DNA of 64,000 nt from Symbiodinium natans (GCA_905221605.1 CAJNDS010002293.1:172501-236500), one strand, 5' to 3'. Shown: positions 1 to 11,371, counted from the stretch's first letter. A program made the numbers and translations. The notes: a model not told the origin generated them from the sequence alone.

Positions 1-80
1 GAAGATAGCTCCATGAGTCTTCATGAGCTCGTGTTGGATCAAACCCATGGCCATCAAGTGCTCCTTGGGCTGGTACAACT
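1..80 (-). CDS. Exon fragment, unknown protein (runs off left edge)
   Basis: Read on the minus strand this segment is open after a TTGCTCAG acceptor-like site and encodes a peptide containing KEHLMAMGLIQHELM. Codon choice (many third-position G/C) and the absence of telomere-like sequence suggest a real exon. It lies downstream of the exon at 287-405 and may belong to the same gene. No family is recognised, and the 3' side lies outside the window. Confidence 0.45.
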
Positions 81-286
81 GAGCAAGTTAGGGTTTAGAG
101 TTTAGGGCCTACATCCGAAATCCTAAGTCCGAAGCCCCAAACCCACAGCCTGTGCCTATGCCAACTCCTAATCATTTAATCCCCAAAGCGTGAGATCTGA
201 CAAGAAGCCATCTGCTTGCCCCAGGATCAGGTCCTGAGAAAGAATCAGGCCTGCTTCTCAGGGAGTAGTGTGTAGGACATCTAACT

Positions 287-405
287 TCAACATTGCAATT
301 CATGGGTGGGAGGCATATCTGCCTCTAGCTTCCTCAGATGTTTAAAAAGGATCTCCCTCTGAAGAGCAGGAATGTCCACCATGAAGATCGACAGCATGTT
401 TTCTG
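287..405 (-). CDS. Exon-like segment, unknown helical protein
   Basis: After a TTTCCACAG acceptor-like site the minus strand stays open to a stop at 287-289. It encodes a peptide with MLSIFMVDIPALQ and ILFKHLRKLEADM, an amphipathic alpha-helical composition. A donor may lie before the stop, which would join it to the 1-80 segment. The family is not recognised. The assignment rests on open frame, composition and position only. Confidence 0.45.
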
Positions 406-590
406 TGGAAACCGAGTTTATTGGGGGCGGTGGGGGAGGGGGGAAGCGAGGCATCTGCATCTAAACTATTCCCAACTTTTCGTCATATAGGAACATTCAC
501 TTTAAAGACTAGGCTCTAATCCATGAAAACCAACCCGTCACATGCCCTGCTGAGAAACCAGACGAGGACCTTGGGTTTAGGGTCGACCCC

Positions 591-622
591 CCCAACCCCC
601 CCCCCCCCCCCCCCCCCCCCCC
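591..622. repeat. Poly-C tract
   Basis: A run of about 30 C residues, followed by C-rich sequence to about 650. It creates glycine-rich open frames on the minus strand that are artefacts. Such C/G homopolymers recur at 4270, 9611, 23237, 25410, 44459 and 52888. Confidence 0.9.
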
Positions 623-1047
623 CACCCCCCCACCGACCCCACCCCCTCCAACGAGGGCGTGGGCTTCGGGTTTAGGGTGGGGGTTTACATGGCATGGTTT
701 GGTGGGTGCAGCATGCATGTATGCATGTATACATATGTGTATGTACGCGTGTATGCATGCATGCAGGCATGCTTGCATGCATGTACGCGTGTATGTGCGT
801 ATGTCTATGTGTGTGTATCCCTTGCCATGAACGATACAGCCCCTAGGAGCTCTCCACCCTAGAAGCCTTAACCCCGAAGCCTAGAACCCTACTTCAATTC
901 CCGAAAGCCTAAAGCCCGGAACAAACCCTAAACCCTAAACCCTAAGGCCTAAACCCTAAACCCTAAGCCCTCAACCCTAAACCCTAAGCCCTAAACCTGA
1001 AACCCTAAGCCCTCAACCCAAAACCCCCAAACCCTAAACCGTCAACT

Positions 1048-1526
1048 CTTAATGGCTTTCGGCCAGTGGGTGGCATGTGCCAGCCGAGCTACCAGGTCGC
1101 CTGGGCCGTCGGGCTTGGAGATTCAGGGTTCAGTGGTTAAGGCTTTAGGGCTTCTGCCCTAAACCCTACACCCTAAACCCTAAACCCTAAACCCTAAACC
1201 CTAAACTTCAGGTTGAGAGTTCAGAGTTTTTGGGGGGGTTGGGGACCTGGGCCGCGGCTCAGGAAGCGCATTAACTTCTTTAAAAGCTCAACTTAGCACG
1301 GGATCGCTTGGTGACTTCTGCCATTGAGGGCCCTCCCGGCGAAGGCAGGGTATGATGTTCCGGATGTGACTGGTGGACATCACATGATCGGGTTTGAGGG
1401 TTTAGGGTTTAGGGTTTAGGGTTTAGGGTGAGTTTTCGCATGACCGTCAGGCGGCTGACTGCTTGTGAGTCTATCCACTATCAGCTTAGCGTGGCCGTCC
1501 ACCTGTGGAACATCTTTGTCGGGGAC
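1048..1526 (-). CDS. Cluster of three exon-like segments (1048-1119, 1288-1389, 1438-1526)
   Basis: Three minus-strand segments separated by telomere-like tracts are open and protein-like. They contain SKPDGPGDLVARLAHATHW (1048-1119), HVMSTSHIRNIIPCLRREG (1288-1389) and VPQVDGHAKLIVDRLTSS (1438-1526). The middle one ends at a TGA at 1288-1290. Their order and strand match the exons at 287-405 and 1-80, so one gene may span them. No domain is recognised. Splice sites could not be fixed. Confidence 0.4.
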
Positions 1527-1878
1527 TAGAGCAGGGATAATTGGGTGACAGGGAGACTACAGAAGTTGCACGCAGCGGTGGAAGTTGCTATTGCTGTTGA
1601 GGCAGCAGATCCAGGAAACCCTCAACCTTAAACCTGAAACCTTAAACCTTAAGCTTAAACCCTAAACCCTAAACCTACAAACGAAGAGCAACCTTAAACC
1701 TTAAACCCTAAACCCTGAACCTGCAAACGCAGAGCAACACACGGGGCCTGGGGCCCACCAGAGCAACCGTCCCAAAGCTTGAAGCGCTTGAGCCCTGAAC
1801 ACACACAGCCCTAACTGAAAGTTTAGGGCTTAGGGTTTAGGGTTTAGGGTTTAGGGTTTAGGGACAGCAGCTGAGAGC

Positions 1879-1957
1879 TCAGCCATCCCCGTCCCAATCC
1901 ACGGCGGTGGGTGCACCGTAGTTGCCGTCCCAGCCTCTGCCATCGGCGAAAGAAAGC
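1879..1957 (-). CDS. FG-GAP/VCBS-like exon
   Basis: The minus strand encodes a peptide ending APTAVDWDGDG. The D-W-D-G-D-G cluster matches the calcium-binding loop of FG-GAP/VCBS beta-propeller repeats. A TGA follows directly, so a donor just before it is expected. TTTAGGG tracts lie on both sides (1823-1863 and 2008-2084). It is the most downstream FG-GAP-like exon of a set reaching back to 15.9 kb on this strand. Confidence 0.55.
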
Positions 1958-2007
1958 CCAAAATACGGCTTTAGGGATGCAAAGAGGGGGATCCCCCTTA
2001 CCCTGAG

Positions 2008-2084
2008 GTTAGGGTTTAGGGTTTAGGGTTTAGGGTTTAGGGTTTAGGGTTTAGGGTTTAGGGTTTAGGGTTTAGGGTTTAGGG
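2008..2084 (+). repeat. TTTAGGG array (about 11 units)
   Basis: Eleven near-perfect heptamers in the G-rich orientation, directly upstream (in minus-strand sense) of the FG-GAP-like exon at 1879-1957. Confidence 0.95.
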
Positions 2085-3750
2085 ATGCTAAGGAGGGGGC
2101 CGATGACTGGAATATTTACAGTTCAGGGACTTGCCATTCAAGCTTTAGTACACAAAAGCCCAAGCTCGGGCTGGTAGGAGTGGCCACCGTAGGATTTGCG
2201 GATACCCGATACAAACCCTGCAAAACCAAAGGGCCCATAGTTACCCCAGAGCCCTACCCAAAGTTGTCCCGTATGCCAGGAATACTACAGCCCTGTTTAA
2301 CCTTTGGCGCTTTATAGGGATACCCCAGAAAGGATCAAGCGCGATGTGTGGCAAGCAGAAACCCTACGCTAAACCCTGAACCCTGCAGGCCAAAGGTTCA
2401 CTACTCTACTACTAAGCCTTTGAACAGGCAAGCAACGACCCATGTATACGATTGGGGGACTAAGGGTTCAACTGTTTAGGGTTTGGGGTTTAGGGATTGC
2501 TTTGATTTTGGGAACCCCGAATCGGCCACCTCTAAATAGGAGGTGGAAAGGAGCGACGACCTTCAATCCTAAAGCCTAAGGCCTACATCTGACGCTGGAA
2601 TAAAGCGCCAGTTCCTCCCTGCTCCAAATTTTGGCAAGAAAGGTGGGTTGAGGAGGTTTTGGGTTTGGGAATTAGGTTCGGCTTCGCTAGGCCACAAGGA
2701 TCCCGCAACCGGCTCAACGATTTCAGGGTTTAGGGTTTAGGGTTTGCACCAGAGGGTGTGCCATGCTACCACCCAAAAGAAGCCCGTCATAGAAGAACCC
2801 CATAAGCCCTCAACCCTAAACCCTGAAACCTAAACCCTGATCCCTGAACCCGAACGAACCCTACGTAAGCCCTGAACCCTAAACCCTAAACCCTAAACCC
2901 TAAAACCTAAACTCGAACATTCGCTTTAACCCTGAAGCTGATTGGAGCAAGCCCTGCAGCATGCAAGGAACCTCGGGCGTTGTCGATGAAGTGGGACTGG
3001 ACCTTTGCTCGCTGTTTAGGGTTTAGGGTTTAGGGTTTAGGGTTTAGGGTTTAGGGTTTAGGGCTTGGGGTTTAGGGTTTAGGGTTTTGGGGTTTGGGGT
3101 TTAGGGCAAAAACACTCACCAAACTCGGCCATCCCCCAAAAACAAAACACGAAGTAAAGGCTGAATCCCGAGGAGCAGGGGCATTTATGTTTAGTCGTAC
3201 TTGTGTGACCAGCAACGAATCCCTAGACGCCTTCTGTGGGGGCTTAAACCCTAAACATCCCTAGGCCGTGGTTGACAGGTTTAGGTGGCTTAGGGTTGCC
3301 TGGGCACCCTCTTCCAGGGGCTACCAAAACTGCTTTTTGGTTGATTGTGGTTTAGGGTTTAGGGTTTAGGGTTTAGGGTTTAGGGTTCAGGGTTCAGGGT
3401 TTAGGGTTTAGGGTTTAGGGTTTCGACCAAGAGGTTTAGGGACCTGAGCCAGCATGGTTCCCAGAGGAGAACCCTAATATCATCTTTGAGAGGGTTCCAG
3501 ATGGGGATGCAAAGGCGCCTGAATTCCCTAGAACTTGAGAACTCGTACCCTACACCCTAAACCCTAAACCCTAAACCCTAAACCCTAAACCCTAAACCCT
3601 AAACCCTAAATAAACCCTAAACTAAACCACCAGGATGGCCCTTGAAACCCTCTGAAAAGATATCCCAAACCCAAAAAGGGAAAATATGAAAGTGCCCCAA
3701 CGGCCTACCGAGAAACCCTAGGTTTAGGGTTTAGGGCTAGAAACCAGGGC

Positions 3751-3852
3751 CCTAAGGGTCCATGTACCTTATTACATTCTCGGGCCCCCAGAGTCCTTAT
3801 ATAGGAAGTACTTTGAGGCCCTGTATTCCCTATTTAGGTACATGGACCCTCG
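3751..3852. mobile_element. Family A inverted-repeat element, copy 1
   Basis: A segment of about 100 bp with terminal inverted repeats AGGGTCCATGTACCT and AGGTACATGGACCCT. The inside contains GTCCTTATATAGGAAGTAC. Copies 2 and 3 are at 11372 and 15321, and a lone right end lies at 3879-3896. No protein is encoded, so it resembles a MITE or introner. Confidence 0.8.
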
Positions 3853-3878
3853 GGATCGGTTTTGGGTTTAGGGTTTAG

Positions 3879-3896
3879 GGTACATGGACCCTGAGG
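3879..3896. repeat. Family A solo terminal repeat
   Basis: The sequence GGTACATGGACCCTGAGGG repeats the right end of the neighbouring family A element after a short TTTAGGG tract. It is either a partial second insertion or a duplication. Confidence 0.6.
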
Positions 3897-4620
3897 GAGC
3901 GGTACTTCACTGGTAGGCCCCCTGTCTGCCCCCCTTCTTTTCAAGCTTTGGGTTTGCCCAAGAGAGGCGTGCGCTGAAGAATCCCGAGTCCCAAGCCCAA
4001 AATAAAGGGATCTTAATACTTAGAATAAGGCTTTTGGGGGTAGAAATATCTAGGGGCCATAAGGGAATACTATAATAAGAAATTATTCCGACCCCATCTT
4101 ACGCTCCCCCCTTGATAGCAGGCTCCTCTTGCGGGTACTTGTTGAGGTTTAGGGTTTCAGGGCCGGGTCTAGAGTTTATAATCCCTTCCCCCTTGTGTTA
4201 AACGTACCCCTAACTATAAAAACACTTTCCGGAAAATCCTGCCGAAACCGACCCCGCCTTTTAAACCCTATTTAGGGGGGGGGGGGGGGGGTTCAGGGCC
4301 TCAACAACCTTCAAGCCAATCTAAGCCCTATGCCAAAAGATGGCATATGGATAAGAACATCCCCCAAATGTTCAGAACGCATTTCGAGTTTCTATGGGGG
4401 GGGGGGGGCCCAGTTTAATAATAGGGGAAGGGATTACAGACATACATATGTATATTATGTATATACACACACACATAAGGTCTCTCCGCACCCCCCCGGT
4501 ACCGCTTGATAACAGGCTTCTTTGAGGTACTTTGCTTGGGGTTTAGCCTGAACCCCCTAAACCCTAAACCTTAAACCCTAAACCCTATATAAGCCCTAAG
4601 CCCTAAACCCTAAACCCCGG

Positions 4621-4731
4621 TTGCCGGCCATTCCATGCCGCCAGGGCGCAGCAAGGAATGGGTTTGCTTGACCCTCTCGGCGGACGAGCTTGCCACCGAT
4701 CTGCTCCCAGTAGGCGACGCCACTGGCAAGG
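4621..4731 (-). CDS. FG-GAP-associated exon
   Basis: The minus strand encodes VAYWEQIGGKLVRREG followed by QANPF. The pattern Y-[FW]-E-x-x-G-x-L-V-x-R-x-G-x-x-NPF recurs between FG-GAP loops of repeat proteins of this type. The segment is bracketed exactly by a CCCTAAA tract on the left (4555-4615) and a TTTAGGG tract on the right (4732-4850). The 3' exon end abuts GGGGTTTAG, offering a GT donor. Confidence 0.5.
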
Positions 4732-5187
4732 GTTTAGGGTTTAGGGTTTAGGGTTTAGGGTTTAGGGTTTAGGGTTTAGGGTTTAGGGTTTAGGCTTTAG
4801 GTTTTCGGGTTTAGGGTTTAGGGTTGAGGGTTTATTTGGGGTTTAGGGTTGTGGGCTCAGGGCTCAGGGCTGTTAGCAACGTGGTCAGTTCTCAAATCAT
4901 CGTCCCTTTTTGGGGGCCAAATCTTGTGGCCGCCTTCTAAATTATGACCCGAAAGGGATGTCGAGAATTCGAAGTGACCATATGAACTCGAAGCCTATAA
5001 GCCTTAATGAACTTCTTTGGGATGCCCCCCCCCCCCCCTCCCATCTCTCTTCTTGGGACTCTACCTCGCACCCCTAAGGGCGTTTAGGAGCATGTCAAGG
5101 GAATCTCTTAGTGGAACATTTGAGACCCAAGAGTAACCTAGGAATAAGAAGGGTGCCCTTTTTGGTTTAAGGGGCTTCTCAGGGAAC

Positions 5188-5376
5188 CTAAACCCTAAAC
5201 CCCAAACCCCAAACCCCAAACCCTAAACCCCGCAAAAAAGGGAATAAGGGCCTCTTCTGGGCCCTAGACATCCTTCGGGGTCCGAGTATGACCGAGTCCT
5301 GACCCGAAGCCCCCAAAGCCACCAAAAAAAGGTTGCTCAGCTCATTGTGATCTCCCTGCAGCAATCCCCCCCGCAC
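5188..5376 (-). CDS. Exon-like segment of uncertain reality
   Basis: The minus strand is open for about 60 codons, with a peptide containing LQGDHNELSNLFLVALGASG before entering a telomere-like tract. The last dozen residues are repeat-derived. No family is recognised and coding status is doubtful. Confidence 0.2.
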   Translation of the reverse strand: MRGGLLQGDHNELSNLFLVALGASGQDSVILGPRRMSRAQKRPLFPFLRGLGFGVWGLGFRV

Positions 5377-5550
5377 CCCACCCCAAGTACCCCCTTAGCA
5401 AAGGTGGATGTATTTGAAAAGGCGCTCGGTTTCTGAGACGAAAGGTTAACCCACCAGGGTTTCGGTCTGGCTCAACCGCAAGCCATCAGTCCTCAACAAA
5501 CCTTAACACCTCCGAAAACCCCAAGAGCCCCTCCAAAACCCCCAAAACTT

Positions 5551-5658
5551 GGGTTGTTCCCCCCCCTTATACTAACAGTCCTTAATGGGGGATTGTCATT
5601 GTAGAACCCCCCTACGATAACCCCCCATTAAGGACTCCTTAGCATATAAGGGGGGAAG
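5551..5658. mobile_element. Family B inverted-repeat element, copy 1
   Basis: The left end GTTCCCCCCCCTTATACTAA, then CAGTCCTTAATGG, is mirrored at the right by CCATTAAGGACTCC and GCATATAAGGGGGG. Copies 2 and 3 are at 12916 and 53499. No coding content is seen. Confidence 0.8.
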
Positions 5659-5756
5659 CCCCCACACCCCCTCTCGTGCCCTCAACCCTAAACCCTAAAC
5701 CCTAAACCCTAAACCCTAAACCCTAAACCCTAACCCCTAAACCCTAAACCCTAAAC

Positions 5757-5843
5757 CCGACCTCCCGCCATCGGGTGCGATCAGATCCAGGTCTCCGTCG
5801 CCATCCCAGTCGGCGATGCTGATGCGGGCCGCAATCCAGCCTG
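5757..5843 (-). CDS. FG-GAP/VCBS-like exon
   Basis: The minus strand encodes ISIADWDGDGDLDLIAPDGG, a textbook FG-GAP/VCBS calcium loop (D-W-D-G-D-G-D-L-D). The 3' end of the exon runs into G|GTTTAGGG, so the first telomere-like unit (5751-5756 read on the minus strand) can serve as a GT donor. Family knowledge: such repeats form extracellular or secreted beta-propellers. Which protein this is cannot be told. Confidence 0.7.
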
Positions 5844-6187
5844 GTCACCCTAATCCCTCCACGAACCCTACAAAAAACCCTATAAAACCTTAAGAAGCCC
5901 TGGAAACCCAATAGACCCTGCAAACCCTGAAAACCTACATAAACCCGATAAATCCGATGTGAAGCCTGTAAATACGAAACGCCAACCCCCAGAAGTTCCT
6001 AAAGCACCCCCCCCCCCCCCAAACCCCCCCAACAACACTAAAACCCCAGCTCCAGAAACGCAACGAATTAACCCTAGACCCGCTCGGCTGCTGCTCTTAT
6101 CGTCCTCCCGTGGCGCGAAGGAAGAGTCAGAGAAGAACTTTAGGGTTTACGGCTAGGAACGGGGGCGGGAGGGGGAACTGTAATCCC

Positions 6188-6526
6188 TAATCCGAGCACC
6201 TGTTTAATCAATACCCCCACATTTAAAGAAATGTTTTTCGTCCGGAAGCCCGCCGGAAGACTACTTTCCATTAGGGTGGATTTCGTATGGGGATAACCCC
6301 CCACATTTAAAGAATTTTGTCGGGGGGGGGGGGTCCAAAAGTCTGTCGGCAGGCTTCTTGTTTTGCTTGCGGAGATGCGAAGCTAAAGCACCTCAGGGAT
6401 CTGCAGCCTATTGTCTTTCATAGAGAATCAATGCAGGGCCATGGTCCAACTATTGCGGGACCCTGCCTTCCTTATTGTGGGGGCGGGGGGGTGGCCCCCC
6501 CCCCAATTAAACAGGTGCTCGGATTA
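6188..6526. mobile_element. Family H TIR-bounded segment
   Basis: A perfect 21-bp inverted repeat (TAATCCGAGCACCTGTTTAA plus one T) lies at 6188-6208 and 6506-6526. It encloses about 300 bp that has two CCCACATTTAAAGAA motifs and G/C homopolymer runs but no telomere-like tract. A small plus-strand frame inside is not convincing as a gene. It is likely a non-autonomous transposable element. Confidence 0.7.
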
Positions 6527-6689
6527 GTAAGGACTGCGAGTAAAATGGGGAACATCCCAAGTTTAGGGCTTGGGGCTGGGGCCGGAAAATGGTCTGTAGG
6601 AACCGGCCCGAAATTGGGGTTCAGGGCTTCGGGCGTCCTAAAGCCTGACCAGAACCTCACTAAACCTCACTAAACAACACCTCACCCCA

Positions 6690-7190
6690 AACCCTAAACC
6701 CTAAACCCCAAAACCTAAACCCTAAACCCTAAACCCTAAACCCTAAACCCTAAACCCTAAACCCTAAACCCTAAACCCTAAACCCTGAACCCTGAACCCT
6801 GAACCCTGGCGGCCGCAGGGCCCAGATGCAGGGCCTCCCTGGCTCATGGCTTTTAGGGTTGATAGGGTTTAGGGTTGATAGGGTTTAGGGTTGATAGGGT
6901 TTAGGGTTTAGGGTTTAGGGTTTAGGGTTTAGGGTTTAGGGTTTAGGGTTCATAGGGCCCTTTCTAGGGCTTTTAGGGTTTCTGGGGTTTACAAGGTTTT
7001 TAGGGTTTAGGGCTTTAGGGTTTAGAGTTGAGAGGGGGTTCCGATTTAGGGCTTAGGGTTTCGGGCTCAGGGATGTTTAGGACTCCTTTGGCCAGAGCTC
7101 TTTGGCAAAAGACAAGTATGAAGGGTTTAGGGTTTGGGGTTTAGGCTTTGTGGTTTAGAGTTTAGGGTTTAGGGTGTAGGGTTTAGGGTT
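6690..7190. repeat. Convergent CCCTAAA (6690-6800) and TTTAGGG (6855-7190) arrays
   Basis: About 15 CCCTAAA units are followed after about 50 bp by a long run of TTTAGGG and variants, including GTTGATAGGGTTTAGG units near 6855-6900. The short middle piece contains GCGGCCGC. No gene is seen in this block. Confidence 0.9.
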
Positions 7191-7191
7191 G

Positions 7192-7270
7192 AGGCCCCGC
7201 CTAAGCGGATTTCATGGAATGGGTTCTTCTCTCCCATCACCTGCAAAACCGGCGCTGGCTCGGATTCTGG
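7192..7270 (-). CDS. FG-GAP-associated exon
   Basis: After the acceptor CACTTCCAG the minus strand encodes APVLQVMGEKNPFHEIRLGG. The NPF-x-x-I element matches the linker seen at 4621-4731 and 13037-13135, supporting one repeat-protein gene. TTTAGGG arrays flank it on both sides. Confidence 0.45.
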
Positions 7271-8180
7271 AAGTGAGATCGCAAGGTTATGGAGGGGTCC
7301 GCATACTTGGGTTTAGGGTTTAGGGTTTAGGGTTTAGGGTTTAGGGTTTAGGGTTTAGGGTTTAGGGTTTAGGGTTTAGGGTTTAGGGTTTAGGGTTTAG
7401 GGTTCAAGGTGTAGGGCTGAGGGTTATAGGGTTCTTGAGGAAGGGGAGTTCGAGGGGGGTATGTCACCCAAGGGTCCCGAAATTCGCCCCACTACTCGCT
7501 GAGGCTCCCTAAGCTGCCCTAAGGCACCCTCCCTTAAGGACCTGATAGCAAACCCCTAAACCCTAAACCCTAAACCCTAGACCCTAAACCCTAAACCCTA
7601 AACCCTAAACCCCTGAACCCTAAACCCTAAATCGCCAAGTTCTGGGGGGAAGTGTGGCCTCTGATTTGTGGTTTAGGGTTTAGGGTGTTTAGGGTTTAGG
7701 GTTGAGGGTTTAGGAATGAAATCCTCGTTCTTAGGTTGGCAGCTCAGATCACTAAACGATGCCGACAAACTGAAACCCTACACCCTACACTCTGACAATC
7801 CTGAACCCAAAAGTGCAGCCCCTCCCTCCCCCCCCCCCCCCCCACCAAAAAAAACACAACAACATAGTAGAGTAAAAAAGAGCCCCAAAACAAACTAAAC
7901 TTTAACAACCTGAGCTCTGAATCCTAACCCCCAAAAACAAAAATCAAAACCTCCCCCGCCCACCCCCGAAATGCATTTAAGATGAAGTACGTGAGACATG
8001 AAAAATCCTAACCCCGAAACCACAAACCCAAAACCCTGAACCTCAATCCTCAAACTCTAACAAGCCCAAAACCTTAAAACCCCCTGAGCCCCTAAACCGC
8101 AAAAAACTCTAGACCCTAACCCTAAACTCTAAGAGCCTAGAAGGCCATTGAGGCCTGACCTCCGTGAGTCCCCTTGAACT

Positions 8181-8335
8181 AACCCTAAACCCTAAACCCT
8201 AGACCCTAAACCCTAAACCCTAAACCCTAAACCCTAAACCCTAAACCCTAAACCCTAAACCCTAAACCCTAAACCCTAACCCTAAACCCTAAACCCTAAA
8301 CCCTAAACCCTAAACCCTAAACCCTAAACCCTAAA
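8181..8335 (-). repeat. CCCTAAA array (about 22 units)
   Basis: A long near-perfect C-rich array, with one 6-base CCCTAA unit near 8277. Two similar flanks GAGGCC(T)GACCTCCGTGAGTCC occur on both sides (8148-8173 and 8348-8381), so the array sits inside a direct duplication of unique sequence. Confidence 0.9.
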
Positions 8336-8900
8336 CTCTAACAACCCTAAGAGGCCCTGAGGCCCAACCTCCGTGAGTCCCCTGGTACTGTTCTGCTTGA
8401 AGAAGCGGATCTTGCCTCTGAGGGTTGGTTCTTGGGGGGATTTGCTTTGCGGGGGGGGGGGGGGCGTGGTAGGGTTTGGGGTTTAGGGGTTAGGGTTTAG
8501 GGTTTAAGGGCTTAGGGTTTAGGATTTAGGGTTTAATTTAGGGTTTGGAAGAATCCCTGAATTACCCTTACAAAGGAAGAACATTTTGGCCTTTTTGAGA
8601 GGCTTCTTGAGGAAATAGTAGCAACCCTGAGCCCTGCACAGCCCAGCAGCGCTTTCTGAGGAAGACAAATAAGGGAAAGCTTCCTTAATTAGGAGCAGGA
8701 AGCTCTTCAGTTTCGAGCACCCTAAACCCTAAACCCTAAACCTTAAACCCTAAACCCTAAACCCTAAACCATACGGGGCCCTTTGTCTTCGAGGACCTTT
8801 TAAAAGGGACCTGTGAAGTCTAGACCTGGACATGAAGCTTCCTCAAGAGTTTGCATCCCCGAGTCTCCGCGAGGATGCAGAACATTGGGAAGAACCTACG

Positions 8901-9188
8901 GTTTAGGGTTTAGGGTTTAGGGTTTAGGGTTTAGGGTTTAGGGTTTAGGGTTTAGGGTTTAGGGTTTAGGGTTTAGGGTTTAGGGTTCAGGGTTCAGGGT
9001 GTAGGGTGAGGTTTTAGGGGTTGGGGTTTAGGGTTTAGGGTTTAGGGTTTAGGGTTTAGGGCTTAGGGTTTAGGGTTTAGGGTTTAGGGTTTTAGGGTTT
9101 AGGGTTTAGGGTTTAGGGGTTAGGGGTTAGGGTTTAGGGTTTAGTGTTTAGGGTTTAGGGGTTAGGGTTTAGGGTTTAGGGTTTAGGG
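8901..9188 (+). repeat. TTTAGGG array with variants (about 40 units)
   Basis: One of the longest G-rich arrays here. It contains a few TTCAGGG, TTTTAGGG and TTAGGGG variants. No coding sequence lies inside. Exon-like sequence at 8771-8898 lies between it and the CCCTAAA tract at 8718-8770. Confidence 0.95.
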
Positions 9189-9610
9189 ACGTTGCAGTCT
9201 AGAACGTCTGTAGCTGACGCCGAGTCTGGGCTGCCTGGATCTCGTGGGAATGGCCCTAAACCCTAGCCCTAAACCCTAAACCCTAAACCCCTGATCCCCA
9301 AAACCCCTAAACCCCATGAAGTCCAAGCCCTGCCCAGAAATCGGCCTCCGGCAGCTAAGATGAATTCCTGGCAGTCCGTGACGTGCTGCGAGGGGCACGG
9401 CCCTAAACCCTAAACCCTAAACCCGAAACCCGAAACCCGAAATCGTAACCTAAACCCTAAACCCTGAACCCAGTTGAAGGGAGTTGAAGGGCTTGGGGGA
9501 TTAGGGTTTAGTGTCTTCAGCTCGGGGTGTTTTCTTTGTTGTTTAACAATTTGTTAAGGGTGGTTTGATAGGATCAGCTGTGTCGGGAGGGATGACGGGG
9601 GGCGGGTGGT

Positions 9611-9664
<54 letters not shown>
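9611..9664. repeat. Poly-G run of 54 bases
   Basis: An uninterrupted guanine run, the longest homopolymer in the window. It produces glycine- or proline-only open frames on both strands that are not genes. Its exact length is unreliable in any sequencing technology. Confidence 0.95.
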
Positions 9665-9666
<2 letters not shown>

Positions 9667-9930
9667 AAAACCAGTAGCTTCACGGACCGAACCAAAACCC
9701 CTAAACCCAGCAAGCGTTGCTTTGCGGAACCAACCATCCAAGGCATACTTGCTTAAACCCCTTTCGGCCCCTCAAAGCATACGTGTTTAATTCGTGGTTT
9801 TAAATTGGGGTTCAACAAGTGCTTCATAGTGTTGAATCATAGACTTCTGATTTAGCCCACCTTCCCTTCCCCCTTCAACCCTAAACTGCAGTAAGTCTCA
9901 TGTCCTTCCCCTTCCTTGCAAGACACGCAC

Positions 9931-10023
9931 GGTTTAGGGTTTAGGGTTTAGGGTTTAGGGTTTAGGGTTTAGGGTTTAGGGTTTAGGGTTTAGGGTTTAG
10001 GGTTTAGGGTTTAGGGTTTAGGG
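9931..10023 (+). repeat. TTTAGGG array (about 13 units)
   Basis: A perfect G-rich array next to the FG-GAP-like exon at 10025-10095. On the minus strand it lies directly downstream of that exon, as CCCTAAA. Confidence 0.95.
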
Positions 10024-10024
10024 T

Positions 10025-10095
10025 TCATCCGAAAGGAGCAGCCTGTTGGCCGTCCATGTCCCAATCCACCACCACAGGCGAAGCGGCGGAGTTTC
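10025..10095 (-). CDS. FG-GAP/VCBS-like exon
   Basis: After the acceptor CTCCTGAG|GA the minus strand reads NSAASPVVVDWDMDGQQ, with a degenerate FG-GAP loop (D-W-D-M-D-G), and reaches TGA at 10025-10027. The phrase ASPVVVDWD is typical of the start of such repeats. A donor before the stop is assumed. Confidence 0.55.
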
Positions 10096-11371
10096 CTCAG
10101 GAGCGTTCTCAAGGGCCCCAAGACTCAGACCCACAACTCTTCAGGGTTTAGGGTTTAGGGTTTAGGGTTTAGGGCTTTATAGAATAATTAAGGGCTCAGG
10201 TCCGGGAACGTTCGGGGGAGTTTCTTTGAACATTTGAATCATCTCAAGTACCAGGGGCTTGAGTCGAGGGTTTGGGGTTTGGGGTAAGGGGTTAGGGTGT
10301 AGGGCCCTAAGCCCTTTCACCCTCATGTCCTGAGCCCTTTTAACGAGATCTGGGGTCGTGTAGGTTTTTAGGGTTGGGGCTAGGGTTGTCATAACACCTA
10401 CGTACTGTCTGTGTTTGACCTTTGTGTATTGCAAGCTAAGAACGCGCAGGCGTCTCGGGTTACTAGGCTTTACGAGGCTTGTAGCTCGGATTGAAGCTTT
10501 CAAGTCCTAAGGCTTAAGGAGGCTCCAAGAAAAACAAAACTCTAAGCCCAGGACCCTGAATCCTCTTATGGGGTATACTACTATTTGCTGAAGAGCCGCC
10601 AAACAATGAAACATGTTCTTCCTTAAAAGCAGTATAGGCATTGGTATCTCTTAAGTTTTTTGGGGTTCTTGAGCAAATGGTAGTATAGGGCTTCGGGCCT
10701 AGTCAGCCCCCACCCACCCCCGCAACACCCCAAACCCAACACCCTACACCCTACACCCTAAACCCTAAACCCTAAACCCTAAACCCTAAACCCCAAACCC
10801 AACACCCTAAACCCTAAACCCGAAACTTCAGAGAGCGACTCAGGGTTGAGTGAGAGGGGGGGCTGTCTTGTTGTGACTGAGGGTTTGAAGGCTTAGGGTT
10901 CAGAGGCTTAGGGTTTAGGGTTTACAGGGTTTAGGGTATTTAGGGGCCTTAGTTTAGGGTTGAGGGTTTTGGGGCTTCAGGGTTTACGGCCTTCAGGGTT
11001 GAGGGTTTTCACGGTTCAAGGAGTTCTTGCTGCAAGCAGACAGGATCTCTGGCGCGGTTTTGGCTGTGCGCTTTGCCTTGGTTTTGGGTTCTGTCCCATC
11101 TCGCAAATCCCTAAAACCCTAACCTCTACCCCCTCACGACCCTAACTCGAAACCCTACTATGCCCCTAAACCCAAACCCCAGCCCTTCAAAAACCTCCTA
11201 GTAAACCTCTCAACCCCTACGCCCCTAAACTCTTAAACCCTAAACCCCCAAACATCTGAAGCCACCAAGACGCCAAGAACGGGGTCCGGCTCGATAGGCT
11301 GGGCCACGCCTGAGACTTGTTCACAGGTATGGAGGATTCCTTGCAGCATAATACAGGGCTTAGACGAATTC

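Noticed and set aside
9543-9756. Poly-proline and poly-glycine proteins
   Set aside because: They are readings of a 54-base G run with short flanks.
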